NCBI GenBank assembly: GCA_024222485.1
Contig: JAAEPJ010000141.1
Location: 1-64,000, forward strand
Origin: a bacterium
GTDB taxonomy: Bacteria; RUG730; JAAEPJ01
Reading direction: 5' to 3'
DNA: 64,000 bases
The notes beneath the pieces were generated by a model. It was not told where the DNA came from. It was given only the letters and a program-made list of their open reading frames with translations, and ran no database searches. Shown here piece by piece: positions 1-9,757 of the stretch; position 1 is the stretch's first letter, and every line of letters starts with the position of its first letter. The position numbers were made by a program, and so were the translations under genes.

Positions 1-1
1 T

Positions 2-142
2 AATGATTGGGATAATACCGTAGAATTTTAAAGAGCTTTAGCTCGTTGGATAAATGATTATAATTATGATTTTCCACATCAGAGCCTTAATTATTTAACA
101 TCTAATCAATATTATTATAAAGAACTTAAAGTTGCTTTATAA
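2..142 (+). pseudogene. IS3-type transposase OrfB, C-terminal fragment
   Basis: The frame starting at base 2 encodes the end of a DDE integrase-core transposase. It reads 'ALARWINDYNYDFPHQSL' followed by 'NYLTSNQYY', the usual RW-x-x-x-YN-x-x-x-PHQSLNYLTP tail of OrfB proteins. An in-frame TAA at 29-31 interrupts it (after 'NTVEF'), and a natural-looking TAA ends it at 140-142. The rest lies outside the window. It is not part of the next element, which has its own inverted repeats. I see a broken transposase; the exact IS family is an inference. Confidence 0.7.
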
Positions 143-181
143 AACTCTCCCATTTTTTTTGACTAAAAGGGGTACATTACA

Positions 182-204
182 ATCTTTCCCCCGTTTAGTG
201 GACA
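182..204 (+). repeat. IS left terminal inverted repeat
   Basis: This 23-bp end pairs with 1342-1364 in inverted orientation, with four mismatches in the middle. It sits 49 bp before the orfA start. Confidence 0.75.
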
Positions 205-252
205 GTATTTAATATAGAAATTAAAATACATAAACTAAAGGGAGAGATTAAA

Positions 253-519
253 ATGAGAACTTACAAAGCCTATGATGAATAATTCAAAAGAGAAGTGATT
301 AAGCTTGCGAGGACAAACACAAAATCTAAAGCAGAAATTGCTAAAGATTTAGGTGTTTTGCCGAGCACTTTTTACGCTTGGTCAAAAAAATCAGAAGTAG
401 ACAAAAATGGGAATATTATTACTGATAACAAAGTTACTTGTCTAAGAAAAAAGCTAAAAGATGTTAAGATAGAGCGTGATATCTTAAAAAAAGCGATGGC
501 CATCTTCAGCAAAAAGTAG
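253..519 (+). pseudogene. IS3 transposase OrfA with in-frame stop
   Basis: The ATG at 253 follows a 'gggagag' ribosome site. The frame reads MRTYKAYDE, then TAA at 280-282, then 'FKREVIKLART' and a helix-turn-helix ('AEIAKDLGVLPSTFYAW') and a leucine-zipper-like C-terminus. OrfA proteins of this type normally read 'YDEEFKREV', so the TAA probably replaced a GAA codon by one base change. The remaining 74 residues could start only at a weak internal codon. OrfA binds the IS ends and is joined to OrfB by frameshifting. Confidence 0.8.
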
Positions 520-1340
520 AACAAAAATACGAGTTTATTAAAACTCATCACTCTGTATTTTCTGTTCTGTGGATGTGCCAAATTTTAAGAGTTTCTAAGA
601 GTGTCTTTTACAAATGGCAGAGTAAAGTAAAAACTAAAAGAACTCAGGAAAATGAAGATTTTTAAATTTATTTAAAAAGCAACAGGATTTATGGCAGCCC
701 CAGAATTATGGCGGTGCTGAAACATGAGGAGTCATTTTTTAACCATAAAAAAGTCGAAAGGCTCATGAAAATTAATGGGATTGTGGCAAAAACAAAACGA
801 AAGTTTAAAGTAGCTAAAAATGCTAAACATAATTATCCAGTAGCGCCAAATAAGCTATATTTAAGTGATATAAGTTACATGAGAACAAAAAAAGGTTGGT
901 TATATTTAGCAGCAGTTTTAGATGCTTATACGCGTAAAATTGTTGGCTTTAGCATGTCCGAAAGACAAACAAAAAAATTTATTAAAAATATACTATTATA
1001 TACAATTACTCAACAAAAAATTAACGGTGAAATTATTTTACATTCAGATCAAGGAAAACAGTATGCCAGTTATTCTTATCGAGATTTATGTAAAGAGTAT
1101 GGATTTATTCAAAGTATGAGCGGTCGTGGTAATTGCTATGATAATGCGATGATGGAATCATTTTTTCACACGCTAAAAACAGAAAAAGTTTACTGGCAAA
1201 ATTATGAAACTAGAGCAGAAGCTAAAACAAGTATATTTAAATATATTGAAATAAATTATAATCGAATGAGATTACACTCAGGAATTGGCTATAAGACGCC
1301 TGTTGAATTTGAGATGCTAGCTAAGCGGTTACAAAATTAA
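513..1340 (+). pseudogene. IS3 transposase OrfB (DDE) with in-frame stop
   Basis: OrfB lies in the -1 frame relative to orfA and can be read from about 513 ('KVEQKYEFIKTHHSVF'). The N-terminal HTH_21 region is cut by TAA at 663-665, directly before 'IYLKSNRIYGSPRI', a conserved block. The integrase core after it is complete. The catalytic residues are D in 'LSDISYM', D in 'LHSDQGKQY' and E in 'MMESFFHTLK', and it ends 'NRMRLHSGIGYKTPVEFE'. The core alone (from 708) lacks the N-terminal half needed for activity. One base change would restore the frame. Confidence 0.8.
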
Positions 1341-1341
1341 T

Positions 1342-1364
1342 TGTCCACCATTTGGGGGAAAGAT
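1342..1364 (+). repeat. IS right terminal inverted repeat
   Basis: This is the inverted partner of 182-204. It begins 1 bp after the orfB stop codon. Confidence 0.75.
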
Positions 1365-1469
1365 CAAACTTTATGTAAAAATAATTCATACTCGCATTAA
1401 CTTCTTTTGAGAAAAAAGTTACAAAAAAATTTTTGTGCGTTACTCCTAAACAGCGAAGCTGCGAAGCGG

Positions 1470-3518
1470 TTAGTACGCTTCACCGCTTAGATCCCATGTT
1501 TCTAAATGAGGATAATACTCTTTTCTATCCTCTCTGTAAAAAGTGATATTCTGTCCAGGCAAAGCCTTGAGATTAAAGGTCAACCAAAATTCACGATAAA
1601 CCTCTTCATCATCATCATATTTATCTAAAACAGAAAACTTCACCTCCCAGCAATGTAAGTCCCTGTATAATGAAAACTCACGATCCCGAACATTAGAAAC
1701 CTCACCCCTGACATGATCATATTCATTGCGAATACTAAAATCAAACTTCCATTTCAGATTAGGACGATATTTAATGGAGGTAATAGCATCCATTATATCA
1801 CCTTTGCTTTCCATGGCTGTCAAATTCTCTGAAATAGTCCACCGAGCAGAGGGGAAAAAATATAAAACATTTTGTAAAAGCTCCGTGCGCCGTTTAGCAA
1901 AATTATACTCATGTTTGCCGTAATAATTTAACTTCTTAGCCAACTTCCAGCGTGCACTATTAAGTAAAGATCCATAGCGCTTAACTGTACTATCAACATC
2001 CGTGTTTAAGTCATAACTAATAGAAGAAGATAATCTTAACTTATTGTTTAAAAAATAATTATTCATAACAGAGGATAAACTATTACCAAAAATCTTAGTT
2101 TTCTTATCAAACATACCCGCATTATAACTATAAATCAAACTAATATCTAAATCACGCGTAAGCCTATCTTTCAAAGTAATAGAGTTCTGCCACTGAGTTG
2201 TATATCCCTCTTCATAAAGACCAGAAGAACCCGCCGTATTCGTCAAGTTTTCATTAAGCCCAGTCGAAGGAGTCAAAGTAATATTGGGTGTTAAATTTAT
2301 TGTGCGTGTTAAATCAAAATAAGCACTCCCTGTCCCATAATATGTATCATTAGTCGGATGATAACTATTAATAAACCCAAAACCAAAACTATAATAAAGC
2401 TTATCTACAAAAAATTTATTCTGATAACTATCCAAACTGAAACTAGGCAAAGATTCCGTGGACTTTTTATAAACCTTATCATCATCATTCCAGTCATGTT
2501 CCATCTGCCAGGTCGTATTCATTGAATACATCTTGCCCACATAGTTAAGCGATGTATATGAATAAATATTAGTATTAACACGGCTTACCCCTTCTTCTGC
2601 AACATTACTATATAATAAATCTTGATCAAATGATTCGTCATTCTGATAATTTATTTTCGTATATGACTGCCAGCGTTTACTAAGTTTCTGAATATGATTC
2701 ATCCTAAAAGTCCGCTTTCTAATGTCATCAATTGTATCATCAATCCCATATAAATATATTGAACCCGAATTAACACTGTCCTTCTGATACTCAAACAGTG
2801 TCCCCAATCCCCAGCCACGATACTCATACTTATCCACATAAAGTGTAATCTTTTCATTCCCTCCAAGATCATACTTAACCGTTGTTTTGATATAGTTACC
2901 ATCAACCCTGCCTTGCCCAACAGTAACCGATATGTCTATTTTTTTATCTTTTAATGATTGAACAAATACAGGAAAATAAAAAACAGGAATCCCTTTAATA
3001 AACAGAACAACATTGTACGCCACCATCTTTCGTCCAAAATAAACTTTAACCTTCGATGCTCTAAAGTAATAATGCGGTTTATCATGATCACAAGAAGAAA
3101 TTTTAGCAGGGGCAATAGTCGCCAGATCTTTAGAATGTCTGAACATTTCCCTCCCTCGAACAATCCATGAATAAGCTAATGCTTTCGCATTACGCATAAC
3201 ACCTGAGCTTAGCAATAAATTATATTCCAAGTTCTCGCCTTTCATGTAATGCTCACTATCACGCAAACGAACCTCGCCATCAGCATTAGCAATCTCTGAA
3301 TCTTCAAAGTACTCAATATGATCGGCATAAATGACAGTACCTTGGTAATTTGCTTTCACATTTCCCTGAGCACTTACTTGGTTTTTACGAGGATCACGAA
3401 AAACTTCATCTGCTGTAATCTTGATATTTTTGGTTTGATTTTTAGCTTGATCGGGATTAGACCAAAGTCTTGATAAGATAAGGAGTCCGAATAACGAACA
3501 AAGTAGGAATTTTTTCAT
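1470..3518 (-). CDS. lptD: LPS-assembly outer-membrane protein LptD
   Basis: LptD is the outer-membrane beta-barrel that inserts lipopolysaccharide into the outer leaflet. The 682-residue protein begins with a signal peptide (MKKFLLCSLFGLLILSRLWS). An OstA/LptA-like domain follows at about residues 30-150 ('ITADEVFRDP', 'VSAQGNVKANYQGTVIYADHIEY', read in two parts). A long barrel region rich in alternating Tyr/Asn/Thr strands runs to the end. It is somewhat shorter than E. coli LptD (about 780 residues), as in many non-proteobacterial homologues. No clear ribosome site precedes the start. It is the first solid evidence for an LPS-bearing outer membrane here, together with kdsA. Confidence 0.88.
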   Translation of the reverse strand: MKKFLLCSLFGLLILSRLWSNPDQAKNQTKNIKITADEVFRDPRKNQVSAQGNVKANYQGTVIYADHIEYFEDSEIANADGEVRLRDSEHYMKGENLEYNLLLSSGVMRNAKALAYSWIVRGREMFRHSKDLATIAPAKISSCDHDKPHYYFRASKVKVYFGRKMVAYNVVLFIKGIPVFYFPVFVQSLKDKKIDISVTVGQGRVDGNYIKTTVKYDLGGNEKITLYVDKYEYRGWGLGTLFEYQKDSVNSGSIYLYGIDDTIDDIRKRTFRMNHIQKLSKRWQSYTKINYQNDESFDQDLLYSNVAEEGVSRVNTNIYSYTSLNYVGKMYSMNTTWQMEHDWNDDDKVYKKSTESLPSFSLDSYQNKFFVDKLYYSFGFGFINSYHPTNDTYYGTGSAYFDLTRTINLTPNITLTPSTGLNENLTNTAGSSGLYEEGYTTQWQNSITLKDRLTRDLDISLIYSYNAGMFDKKTKIFGNSLSSVMNNYFLNNKLRLSSSISYDLNTDVDSTVKRYGSLLNSARWKLAKKLNYYGKHEYNFAKRRTELLQNVLYFFPSARWTISENLTAMESKGDIMDAITSIKYRPNLKWKFDFSIRNEYDHVRGEVSNVRDREFSLYRDLHCWEVKFSVLDKYDDDEEVYREFWLTFNLKALPGQNITFYREDRKEYYPHLETWDLSGEAY

Positions 3519-3672
3519 TACATTTTTTTTATCACTAATTTTATGTAGTTTACCAATTTTAAAATTATAGAAAATATTATTTAGATTTTATTAGAATAAA
3601 CTCACTTCAAAGGATCCCTGCTTCATTTATAAACTTTGAAAATACTTTGTTATTAAAATAAGATATAATTTT

Positions 3673-4632
3673 TTATAGAAGGTCCTGCTGATATTTTCCT
3701 AACACTAAAAGCCCAGAACCAATAAGTCCCATATCTTTTTTTTGCTTACCAAAAATAATATCAACAACATCTGCAGGTGTATCAAAGGCACGCTTTCTAA
3801 TTGTTCTATTGATGCTTGGTTCCAACCATTCTTGTGCAAGCGACAGCCCGCCCGTAATATGAATAGCCTGCAAGTTTAAAAGGTTAATCACAGATGCAAA
3901 AGCTGTTCCAAGCCGTTCACCTGTTTCCTCCCAAATAGCCTGTGCACCTTTATCGCCTGCTTCTGCAGCCAAAGAAATAGATTTTGGAGTAATTTTCTCA
4001 TCTTCTAGAAATTTTAAAATAAATGATTTTGGATTATTAGCTACCTTAGCCTGAGCAGACCTTAAAATACCTTTGGTGCCCGAATAAATCTCAATACAAC
4101 CTTTATTCCCACAGCTACACTCAGGCCCATCAGGAATAAATGTCATGTGTCCGATCTCACCAGCTGCACCATTTGCACCACGATATAAACAACCATCAAG
4201 AATCAAACCACCACCTATACCAGTCCCAAGAGCCACACACATTAAATAAGAATATTTCCCACTATAGTTAAGAAAAAATGTCCCCCAAGCAGCCGCATTC
4301 GCATCATTATCAAGCACAACCTTAAGACCTGTTAATGCTTTAAGTTTTGGTACTAGCTGAAAATTTCGCCACCCAATATTTGGTGAGAAAATAACAATGC
4401 CCTCTGTATGACTAATCAAGCCTGCACAACCAATGCCTACACCATAAATATCTGGAAAAGTTTTTTGTAATCTATTCACAATAGCGGCTAAATTTTTAAC
4501 AACAACATCCTCATTAAGATTTTCAGCAGTAATTATACTCTCACGATGATAGACCCTACCCAAATTATCTACAACACCAATCTTAATCTTGGTTCCGCCA
4601 ATATCAATGCCAATATAGTAAAATTTATCCAT
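3673..4632 (-). CDS. ROK-family sugar kinase (glucokinase-like)
   Basis: The 319-residue protein has all ROK marks. The N-terminal phosphate loop is 'GIDIGGTKIKIGVVD', the sugar-binding and catalytic segment 'DNDANAAAWG', the phosphate motif 'ALGTGIGGGLILDG', and the ROK zinc signature 'CSCGNKGCIEIYSG' follows a 'GEIGHM' histidine. These fit ATP-dependent phosphorylation of glucose or a related hexose; a transcriptional-repressor role is unlikely because no N-terminal helix-turn-helix is present. Its start overlaps the end of folC by 8 nt, so the two are cotranscribed. Substrate specificity (glucose, N-acetylmannosamine or N-acetylglucosamine) cannot be set from sequence alone. Confidence 0.85.
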   Translation of the reverse strand: MDKFYYIGIDIGGTKIKIGVVDNLGRVYHRESIITAENLNEDVVVKNLAAIVNRLQKTFPDIYGVGIGCAGLISHTEGIVIFSPNIGWRNFQLVPKLKALTGLKVVLDNDANAAAWGTFFLNYSGKYSYLMCVALGTGIGGGLILDGCLYRGANGAAGEIGHMTFIPDGPECSCGNKGCIEIYSGTKGILRSAQAKVANNPKSFILKFLEDEKITPKSISLAAEAGDKGAQAIWEETGERLGTAFASVINLLNLQAIHITGGLSLAQEWLEPSINRTIRKRAFDTPADVVDIIFGKQKKDMGLIGSGLLVLGKYQQDLL

Positions 4633-5812
4633 GCTTTTGCCTCAAGTATAACTTTCTCATCCCGGCAACTAAATAAAACGAGCCGATCACACAACATAAT
4701 CTATCCTTTTTCTTCATTTCATTTATAATCTTAGAATAAGATAGATCAACCATTTTAACTTTTTTCGCTCCACCCTGTAAAGTTATTTCTTCTGTCAGAA
4801 TATCTAAATTAAGGGCTCTTTCAGACGCCGGTTCTGTCAGATAAATCTCTTCAAAATAGGGTAAAAGTTGTGCAATAATTTTCTTATACCGTTTATCTTT
4901 CAAAAGCCCCAAAACTAAAACTCTATTCTTTTGCAAGTTTGGCGGCAAGGTTACCAAAAACTGCAAACACCCCTCAATGCCTGCTTCATTATGGCTCACA
5001 TCAAATAAAAAGTTATCAATCAACTCTAACCTAGCAGGTAAAATAGTCGTTTCAATCGCATCCCTTAAATCTTTGAACGCAATTTGCGCTCGAGCGTCAT
5101 TTCTGATACTGGAATCTTCGCTCCATACCAAAAATTTCCTTGCAACTGTATAAGAAATATTAGCATTCAACTCCTGATGACTGCCGAACATTCTAAGGTT
5201 AAATTTATAATCTGAAAGCTCTAATATCGGAATTTCTAACTCTTGGGTCTTCTTGATAAGATCAGGGTGTGTAAAGCCACTTACTAAGGGTACTTTTCTC
5301 TTTAAAATACCCATTTTTTCTGCAAGAACTTCCGCTAGTGTATCCCCTAAATATTCCGTATGATCTAAACCAATGCTAGTTAAAACTGTCACAAAAGGTT
5401 TATCAAAAATATTGGTAGCATCAAGCCTGCCTCCTAGACCCGTTTCTAAAATAAGGTAATCAACCTTCTTATCATAAAAATATTTCATTGCGGCTACAGT
5501 TAAATGTTCAAAGTAGGTAAGATCATAAGCATCAAAAAGCTTCAGATACGCATCTAAATCTTGAGCTAAAATTTCTTGATTATTAATTTTAATACGCTCA
5601 GTAATCCGTTCAAGGTGCGGTGAAGTATAGAGCCCGGTTTTAAAGCCTTGTGCAGTAAATATACTACTTAAAAAAGCACAAACAGACCCTTTACCATTCG
5701 TTCCAGCAACATGGATAACCTTAAGTTTTTGGTAAGAAAAATTAGAGATCCCCGCCATTGCCTGCTTAACTCTAGTAAGCGATAAGTCTATCTCGTTTTC
5801 ATTTTTTTTCAT
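4625..5812 (-). CDS. folC: Dihydrofolate synthase / folylpolyglutamate synthase
   Basis: FolC adds glutamate to dihydropteroate and to folates, an ATP-dependent Mur-ligase-like reaction in the cytoplasm. The 395-residue protein shows the P-loop 'VAGTNGKGSVCAFLSSI', the folate loop 'TSPHLERITERIKIN', the family signature 'ETGLGGRLDATN' and 'TSIGLDHTEYLGDT'. A C-terminal Mur-ligase domain begins around residue 270 ('ARLELIDNFLFDVSHN'). It overlaps the ROK kinase downstream by 8 nt. The length is a little below the usual 420 residues, with no missing motif. Confidence 0.9.
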   Translation of the reverse strand: MKKNENEIDLSLTRVKQAMAGISNFSYQKLKVIHVAGTNGKGSVCAFLSSIFTAQGFKTGLYTSPHLERITERIKINNQEILAQDLDAYLKLFDAYDLTYFEHLTVAAMKYFYDKKVDYLILETGLGGRLDATNIFDKPFVTVLTSIGLDHTEYLGDTLAEVLAEKMGILKRKVPLVSGFTHPDLIKKTQELEIPILELSDYKFNLRMFGSHQELNANISYTVARKFLVWSEDSSIRNDARAQIAFKDLRDAIETTILPARLELIDNFLFDVSHNEAGIEGCLQFLVTLPPNLQKNRVLVLGLLKDKRYKKIIAQLLPYFEEIYLTEPASERALNLDILTEEITLQGGAKKVKMVDLSYSKIINEMKKKDRLCCVIGSFYLVAGMRKLYLRQKHG

Positions 5813-5905
5813 AACACCACATTTAAAATTGAACTATAAATAAGCGATCTAAATCTAAAGTCCTAATACCCCTCACTTATTATAACCTCAAAAATAATTT
5901 TAAGT

Positions 5906-7042
5906 TTACCAACCTAGAACATGTTTTTCCGCAACAGACACACCTTTCCCAAGCTCAATATCGACACCAAGCTCTTTTAAAACCATTTCAATCGCCGTAA
6001 TACCAATAATTAAATCAAAACGCTCCATATATCCCATATGAGCTATTCTAAATATTTTTCCTTTCATAGAAAGCTGTCCACCGGCAATACTCACCCCATA
6101 TTTTTCTCTTAATATCTTCACAATTTTGCCGCCATCAATCCCTAGAGGGACTTTAATAGCGGTAACAACATCACACGGCTGAGAACTAAAAAGCTCAAGT
6201 CCCAAAGCCTGTACGGCTGCGCGTGTGGCAACGGCCATTTTCTGATGACGCTGCCACACATTTTGAATCCCTTCCTGAGTAATCATTTTTAATGACTCAT
6301 CAAGACCTGCAATTAAAGAAACAGGCGGAGTGAACGGCGTCTGTCCAGCCGCGACCTTGGATCGATATTTTTTCAAATCAAAATAAAACTTAGGAAGATC
6401 TGATTGAGCGGCTAATTCCCATGCTCTTTCGTTTAAAGAAATAAAAGCTAATCCCGGAGGGATCATTAAACCTTTTTGTGATCCTGCCACAACAACATCA
6501 ACACCCCACTCATCCATCAAAAATTCTTGACCACCTATGCCACTAATCGCATCCATAACCAAAATTGCTCCATATTCATGAGCAATCTCAACCATTGCTT
6601 GAATATCATTGACGACACCTGTTGATGTTTCTGTCAAAGTCCCAAAAACAGCCGTAACACCATTGTTCTCGGACAAAGTTTTCTTCAAGGTTGCTAAATT
6701 AACAGGATCACCATATTCCTCAGCTAAAACAAGGGACTCAAGACCTGCAGACTTAATAATTTGTGACCACCTTGCACCAAAAACACCTGTCTCACAAACA
6801 ACTGATTTAGAATTTGAAGATAAGGTATTAAAAACGGCTGCTTCCATAGCACCAGTGCCAGATGAAGCAATAATCAATACATCATTCTTCGTCGCATAAA
6901 CTTCTTTTAAGTTTTCTTCTACACGCTTAAACATTTCACTAAACTCGGATGTTCTATGGTGCATGATCGGCATGCCTTCTTTCGCTAAAACCTCTGCTGG
7001 TACCGGACTCGGTCCAGGTGTTAATAAATATTTCTTTTTCAT
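5906..7042 (-). CDS. Class V aminotransferase (serine/alanine-glyoxylate type)
   Basis: This 378-residue PLP enzyme belongs to the serine-pyruvate/alanine-glyoxylate aminotransferase group. It shows the N-terminal 'LLTPGPSPVPAEVL', 'MHHRTSEFSEMFKRV', the cofactor loop 'SSGTGAMEAAV', the PLP-ring aspartate in 'VMDAISGIGG' and the Schiff-base lysine K190 in 'AGSQKGLMIPPG'. In several phyla lacking a classical SerC, members of this group are thought to serve in serine biosynthesis, next to a phosphoglycerate dehydrogenase. No such neighbour is present here, so the metabolic role is open. It lies downstream of a 61-codon ORF and is separated from lon by a terminator. Confidence 0.85.
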   Translation of the reverse strand: MKKKYLLTPGPSPVPAEVLAKEGMPIMHHRTSEFSEMFKRVEENLKEVYATKNDVLIIASSGTGAMEAAVFNTLSSNSKSVVCETGVFGARWSQIIKSAGLESLVLAEEYGDPVNLATLKKTLSENNGVTAVFGTLTETSTGVVNDIQAMVEIAHEYGAILVMDAISGIGGQEFLMDEWGVDVVVAGSQKGLMIPPGLAFISLNERAWELAAQSDLPKFYFDLKKYRSKVAAGQTPFTPPVSLIAGLDESLKMITQEGIQNVWQRHQKMAVATRAAVQALGLELFSSQPCDVVTAIKVPLGIDGGKIVKILREKYGVSIAGGQLSMKGKIFRIAHMGYMERFDLIIGITAIEMVLKELGVDIELGKGVSVAEKHVLGW

Positions 7043-7057
7043 GTTTTTAATCTCCTG

Positions 7058-7243
7058 TTATCTTAGTCTCTCAACAAGTAATTTAAGAATTTTATCTACC
7101 CCACTTTTAAATTTAATCTTATCATTTTTAATATTGCTCAAATATAGGTTAATTTTATCTTTGCTTAACTGAAAAGGTAACGCACCTTTTTTATAGCCCT
7201 CCACTAGCTCTTTAAATAGTGGTTCGTAAATTTTTTTATCCAT
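7058..7243 (-). CDS. Small hypothetical protein
   Basis: A 61-codon ORF lies 15 nt upstream of the aminotransferase and in the same direction. It is lysine-rich and predicted helical ('KDKINLYLSNIKND', 'ILKLLVERLR'). It has no signal peptide, membrane segment or recognisable motif. No good ribosome site precedes its ATG. It could be a real small helical protein cotranscribed with the aminotransferase, or a chance ORF in the leader. I do not recognise it. Confidence 0.45.
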   Translation of the reverse strand: MDKKIYEPLFKELVEGYKKGALPFQLSKDKINLYLSNIKNDKIKFKSGVDKILKLLVERLR

Positions 7244-7315
7244 AGAGTTCAGTAAAGTGCTTATTCTAAATTCTTGGACATTCTATAAAATATTAAAAAA
7301 AAATAGCAATAAAAA

Positions 7316-7352
7316 AAGCGTATATAAACAATAAATTTGCTTATATACGCTT
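7316..7352 (-). terminator. Intrinsic terminator after lon
   Basis: A perfect 11-bp stem (aagcgtatata at 7316-7326 with tatatacgctt at 7342-7352) has a 15-nt loop. On the minus strand it runs straight into a T-rich tract. It lies 57 bp past the lon stop, so it ends the tig-clpP-clpX-lon transcript. Confidence 0.8.
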
Positions 7353-7408
7353 AAAATAAAAAAAACAATCCAAAGCTTTCTTCAACATACTCTCATCAAA
7401 ACTTACTT

Positions 7409-9757
7409 TCACATTAAAGCCTTAGCAGCAACTTCCTTAAAATCTTTCACCTGAATCACTTCTATCTTACTCAACACCTCTTTAGGAATATCTTCTAAAT
7501 CTTTATTATTAAAAGCTGGAATAATTATTTGTTTAACCCCGGTTCTATAAGCAGCCAACATTTTTTCTTTTAAACCACCAATCGGCAAAACTCTCCCTGT
7601 TAAGGTAATTTCACCTGTCATGGCAACTTTTTTCTTAATTTTTCGTTTGGTTAATGATGACAACATAGCTGTCGTCATCGTAATGCCGGCAGACGGCCCA
7701 TCTTTAGGAATAGCACCTTCTGGTACATGGATATGAATTTCTGTGTCTTCAAATGCTTTTTGCGGTATACCCAAGCTACGCGAATTAGCTCTAAGATATG
7801 AAAGTGCCGTTTGTGCTGACTCTTTCATAACATCCCCAAGCTTACCTGTTAATGTCAAATCAAGGCCACCTTTATTCTGCATTCTTGTCACCTCAATATT
7901 TAAAACATCTCCACCAAACTCAGTCCAAGCAAGTCCTGTAGCAATACCGATTTCATTCTGTGCAAAAATATCTTCATTATATTTAGGAATTCCTAAATAT
8001 TCACCAACAGTGTCTTTATTGACCTTAATTTTCCCTACCGTTTCTTCTTCTACTTTTTTCCTAGCAATCTTGCGGCAAATACGAGCAATTTCCCGCTCAA
8101 GGTTACGCACACCAGACTCTGCCGTATACTTAAGAATCGTTTCATTCATTGCAGAATCATCAATCACAAGATCTTTCTTCTTTAAACCAACCTGATCCAT
8201 CTTTTTTGGTATTAAATATTTTTTAGCAATAGCCTTTTTTTCTAAGGTTGTATACCCACTAAACTCTACAATCTCCATCCGGTCAAGCAGTGCAGGTGGG
8301 ATTGAATAAAGGTCGTTCGCTGTTGTAATAAACATAATATCTGAAAGATCAAAATCAACTTCCAAATAGTGATCCGCAAAAGTTGAATTTTGTTCCCCAT
8401 CTAAAACTTCCAAAAGTGCCGAGGAAGGATCTCCTCTAAAATCTGAACCTAATTTATCTATCTCATCAAGACAAAATACTGGATTTTTAGAACCTGACTT
8501 TTTAATGGACTGAATAATCCTACCGGGCAAAGCGCCAATATAAGTACGCCTATGCCCTCGAATCTCTGCCTCATCATGTACACCACCCAAAGAAATTCTG
8601 ACAAATTTTCTCCCCATTGACCCAGCAATAGACTTAGCAATACTCGTTTTTCCTACACCAGGAGGTCCAATAAAACATAAAATAGGTCCCTTAAGTTTTT
8701 TTGTTAACTTACAAACTGCTAAATATTCAAGCACTCGTTCTTTCGCTTTGTCTAAACCATAGTGATCATTATCTAAAACGATCTTTGCATGTTTGAGATC
8801 TAAATTATCTTCCGTCCTAACATCCCAAGGCATCTCAATCAACCATTCAATATATGTTCTTGAAACCGTTGCTTCCGGTGAATAAGAACTCATCTTAGAA
8901 AGCCTACGCCACTCTTTCTCCGCTTTTTCTTTAGCATCTTGTGGCATTTTAGTTTTCTCAATCTTAGATTTTAGCTCATCCATATCTCGTGCTTGATCAT
9001 CCTGTTTATGCAACTCTTTTTGGATGGCTTTAATCTGTTCATTAAGATAATACTCTTTCTGAGACTTCTCAATCTGAGTCTTAACTCGACCTTGAATTTT
9101 CTTCTCAAGCTTCAAAATTTTATTCTCAGAAACCAATAACTTAGTCAAATAATCTAACCGTTTATTTATATCTAAAAGAGCAAGCAATTTTTGTTTCTCT
9201 TTAATTTTCACATTTAAATAAATAGCAACTGTATCTACTAATTGATTAGGATCTTCAATATTAATTATCGTCTGATTAATATCCGCAGGGATACATTTAT
9301 TAAGCTGAAAATATGAGTTAAAAAGATCTACGGCATTACGCATTTTAGCCTTCACATCTAAAGAGGCATCCTTCTTTTCTAGAATTGGCTCAACACCAAC
9401 CTCTATATACTCTAATGATTTCATATCAAAAGACCCTAGTTTTGCACGAGCAACACCCTCGACCAAAATCTTCAATGTACCATCTGGCATTTTTAAAAGT
9501 TGTAACACTTCTGCAATAACACCAATATTATAAAGGTCTTTTTTCTGTGGATCCTCTACTTTAAAATCTTTTTGTGTAACAATAAAAATTAAACGATCCT
9601 TGATCATTGTATTTTCTACGGCTAGCATAGAGCGTTCTCTACCAACAGCTAATGGCATCACCATTGCAGGGAAAAAAACGATATCGCGTGCTGGCAGTAA
9701 TGGCAACTTAGTTATATCTTCAATATTAAACTGCTTTTTTTTTTTCATCATTTGCAT
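7409..9757 (-). CDS. lon: ATP-dependent protease Lon
   Basis: Lon unfolds and degrades damaged and regulatory proteins in the cytoplasm as a hexameric ring. The 782 residues contain the LON substrate-binding domain (about 18-210, '[19 protein letters not shown]') and a coiled-coil linker. The AAA+ module has Walker A 'GPPGVGKT' at 364-371 and Walker B '[11 protein letters not shown]', and the Ser-Lys protease domain has S689 in 'PKDGPSAGI' and a lysine near 730 in 'GGLKEK'. The start at 9757 has a good AAGGTG ribosome site. The first 32 nt overlap the end of clpX, which suggests translational coupling. Confidence 0.95.
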   Translation of the reverse strand: MQMMKKKKQFNIEDITKLPLLPARDIVFFPAMVMPLAVGRERSMLAVENTMIKDRLIFIVTQKDFKVEDPQKKDLYNIGVIAEVLQLLKMPDGTLKILVEGVARAKLGSFDMKSLEYIEVGVEPILEKKDASLDVKAKMRNAVDLFNSYFQLNKCIPADINQTIINIEDPNQLVDTVAIYLNVKIKEKQKLLALLDINKRLDYLTKLLVSENKILKLEKKIQGRVKTQIEKSQKEYYLNEQIKAIQKELHKQDDQARDMDELKSKIEKTKMPQDAKEKAEKEWRRLSKMSSYSPEATVSRTYIEWLIEMPWDVRTEDNLDLKHAKIVLDNDHYGLDKAKERVLEYLAVCKLTKKLKGPILCFIGPPGVGKTSIAKSIAGSMGRKFVRISLGGVHDEAEIRGHRRTYIGALPGRIIQSIKKSGSKNPVFCLDEIDKLGSDFRGDPSSALLEVLDGEQNSTFADHYLEVDFDLSDIMFITTANDLYSIPPALLDRMEIVEFSGYTTLEKKAIAKKYLIPKKMDQVGLKKKDLVIDDSAMNETILKYTAESGVRNLEREIARICRKIARKKVEEETVGKIKVNKDTVGEYLGIPKYNEDIFAQNEIGIATGLAWTEFGGDVLNIEVTRMQNKGGLDLTLTGKLGDVMKESAQTALSYLRANSRSLGIPQKAFEDTEIHIHVPEGAIPKDGPSAGITMTTAMLSSLTKRKIKKKVAMTGEITLTGRVLPIGGLKEKMLAAYRTGVKQIIIPAFNNKDLEDIPKEVLSKIEVIQVKDFKEVAAKALM

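Larger units (their letters stand above)
182..1364 (+). mobile_element. IS3-family insertion sequence, degenerate
   Basis: A roughly 1.18 kb element has two overlapping ORFs (orfA with a helix-turn-helix, orfB with a DDE integrase core) between imperfect 23-bp terminal inverted repeats at 182-204 and 1342-1364. The repeats share the outer 'atctttccccc' and inner 'gtggaca' blocks (19 of 23 match). An A-rich run at 511-515 just before the orfA stop would allow the -1 frameshift typical of IS3 elements. Each ORF carries one in-frame TAA (280-282 and 663-665), so this copy should not transpose alone. I find no clear target-site duplication. Confidence 0.85.

Noticed and set aside
1371-1469. Hairpin (gaagcg/cgcttc) next to the lptD stop as a terminator
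   Set aside because: The stem is short, part of it lies in the lptD coding end, and no T-run follows on the minus strand.
7743-8195. Plus-strand ORF of 150 codons opposite lon
   Set aside because: It is the antisense shadow of the well-conserved Lon protease domain and shows no protein family features.
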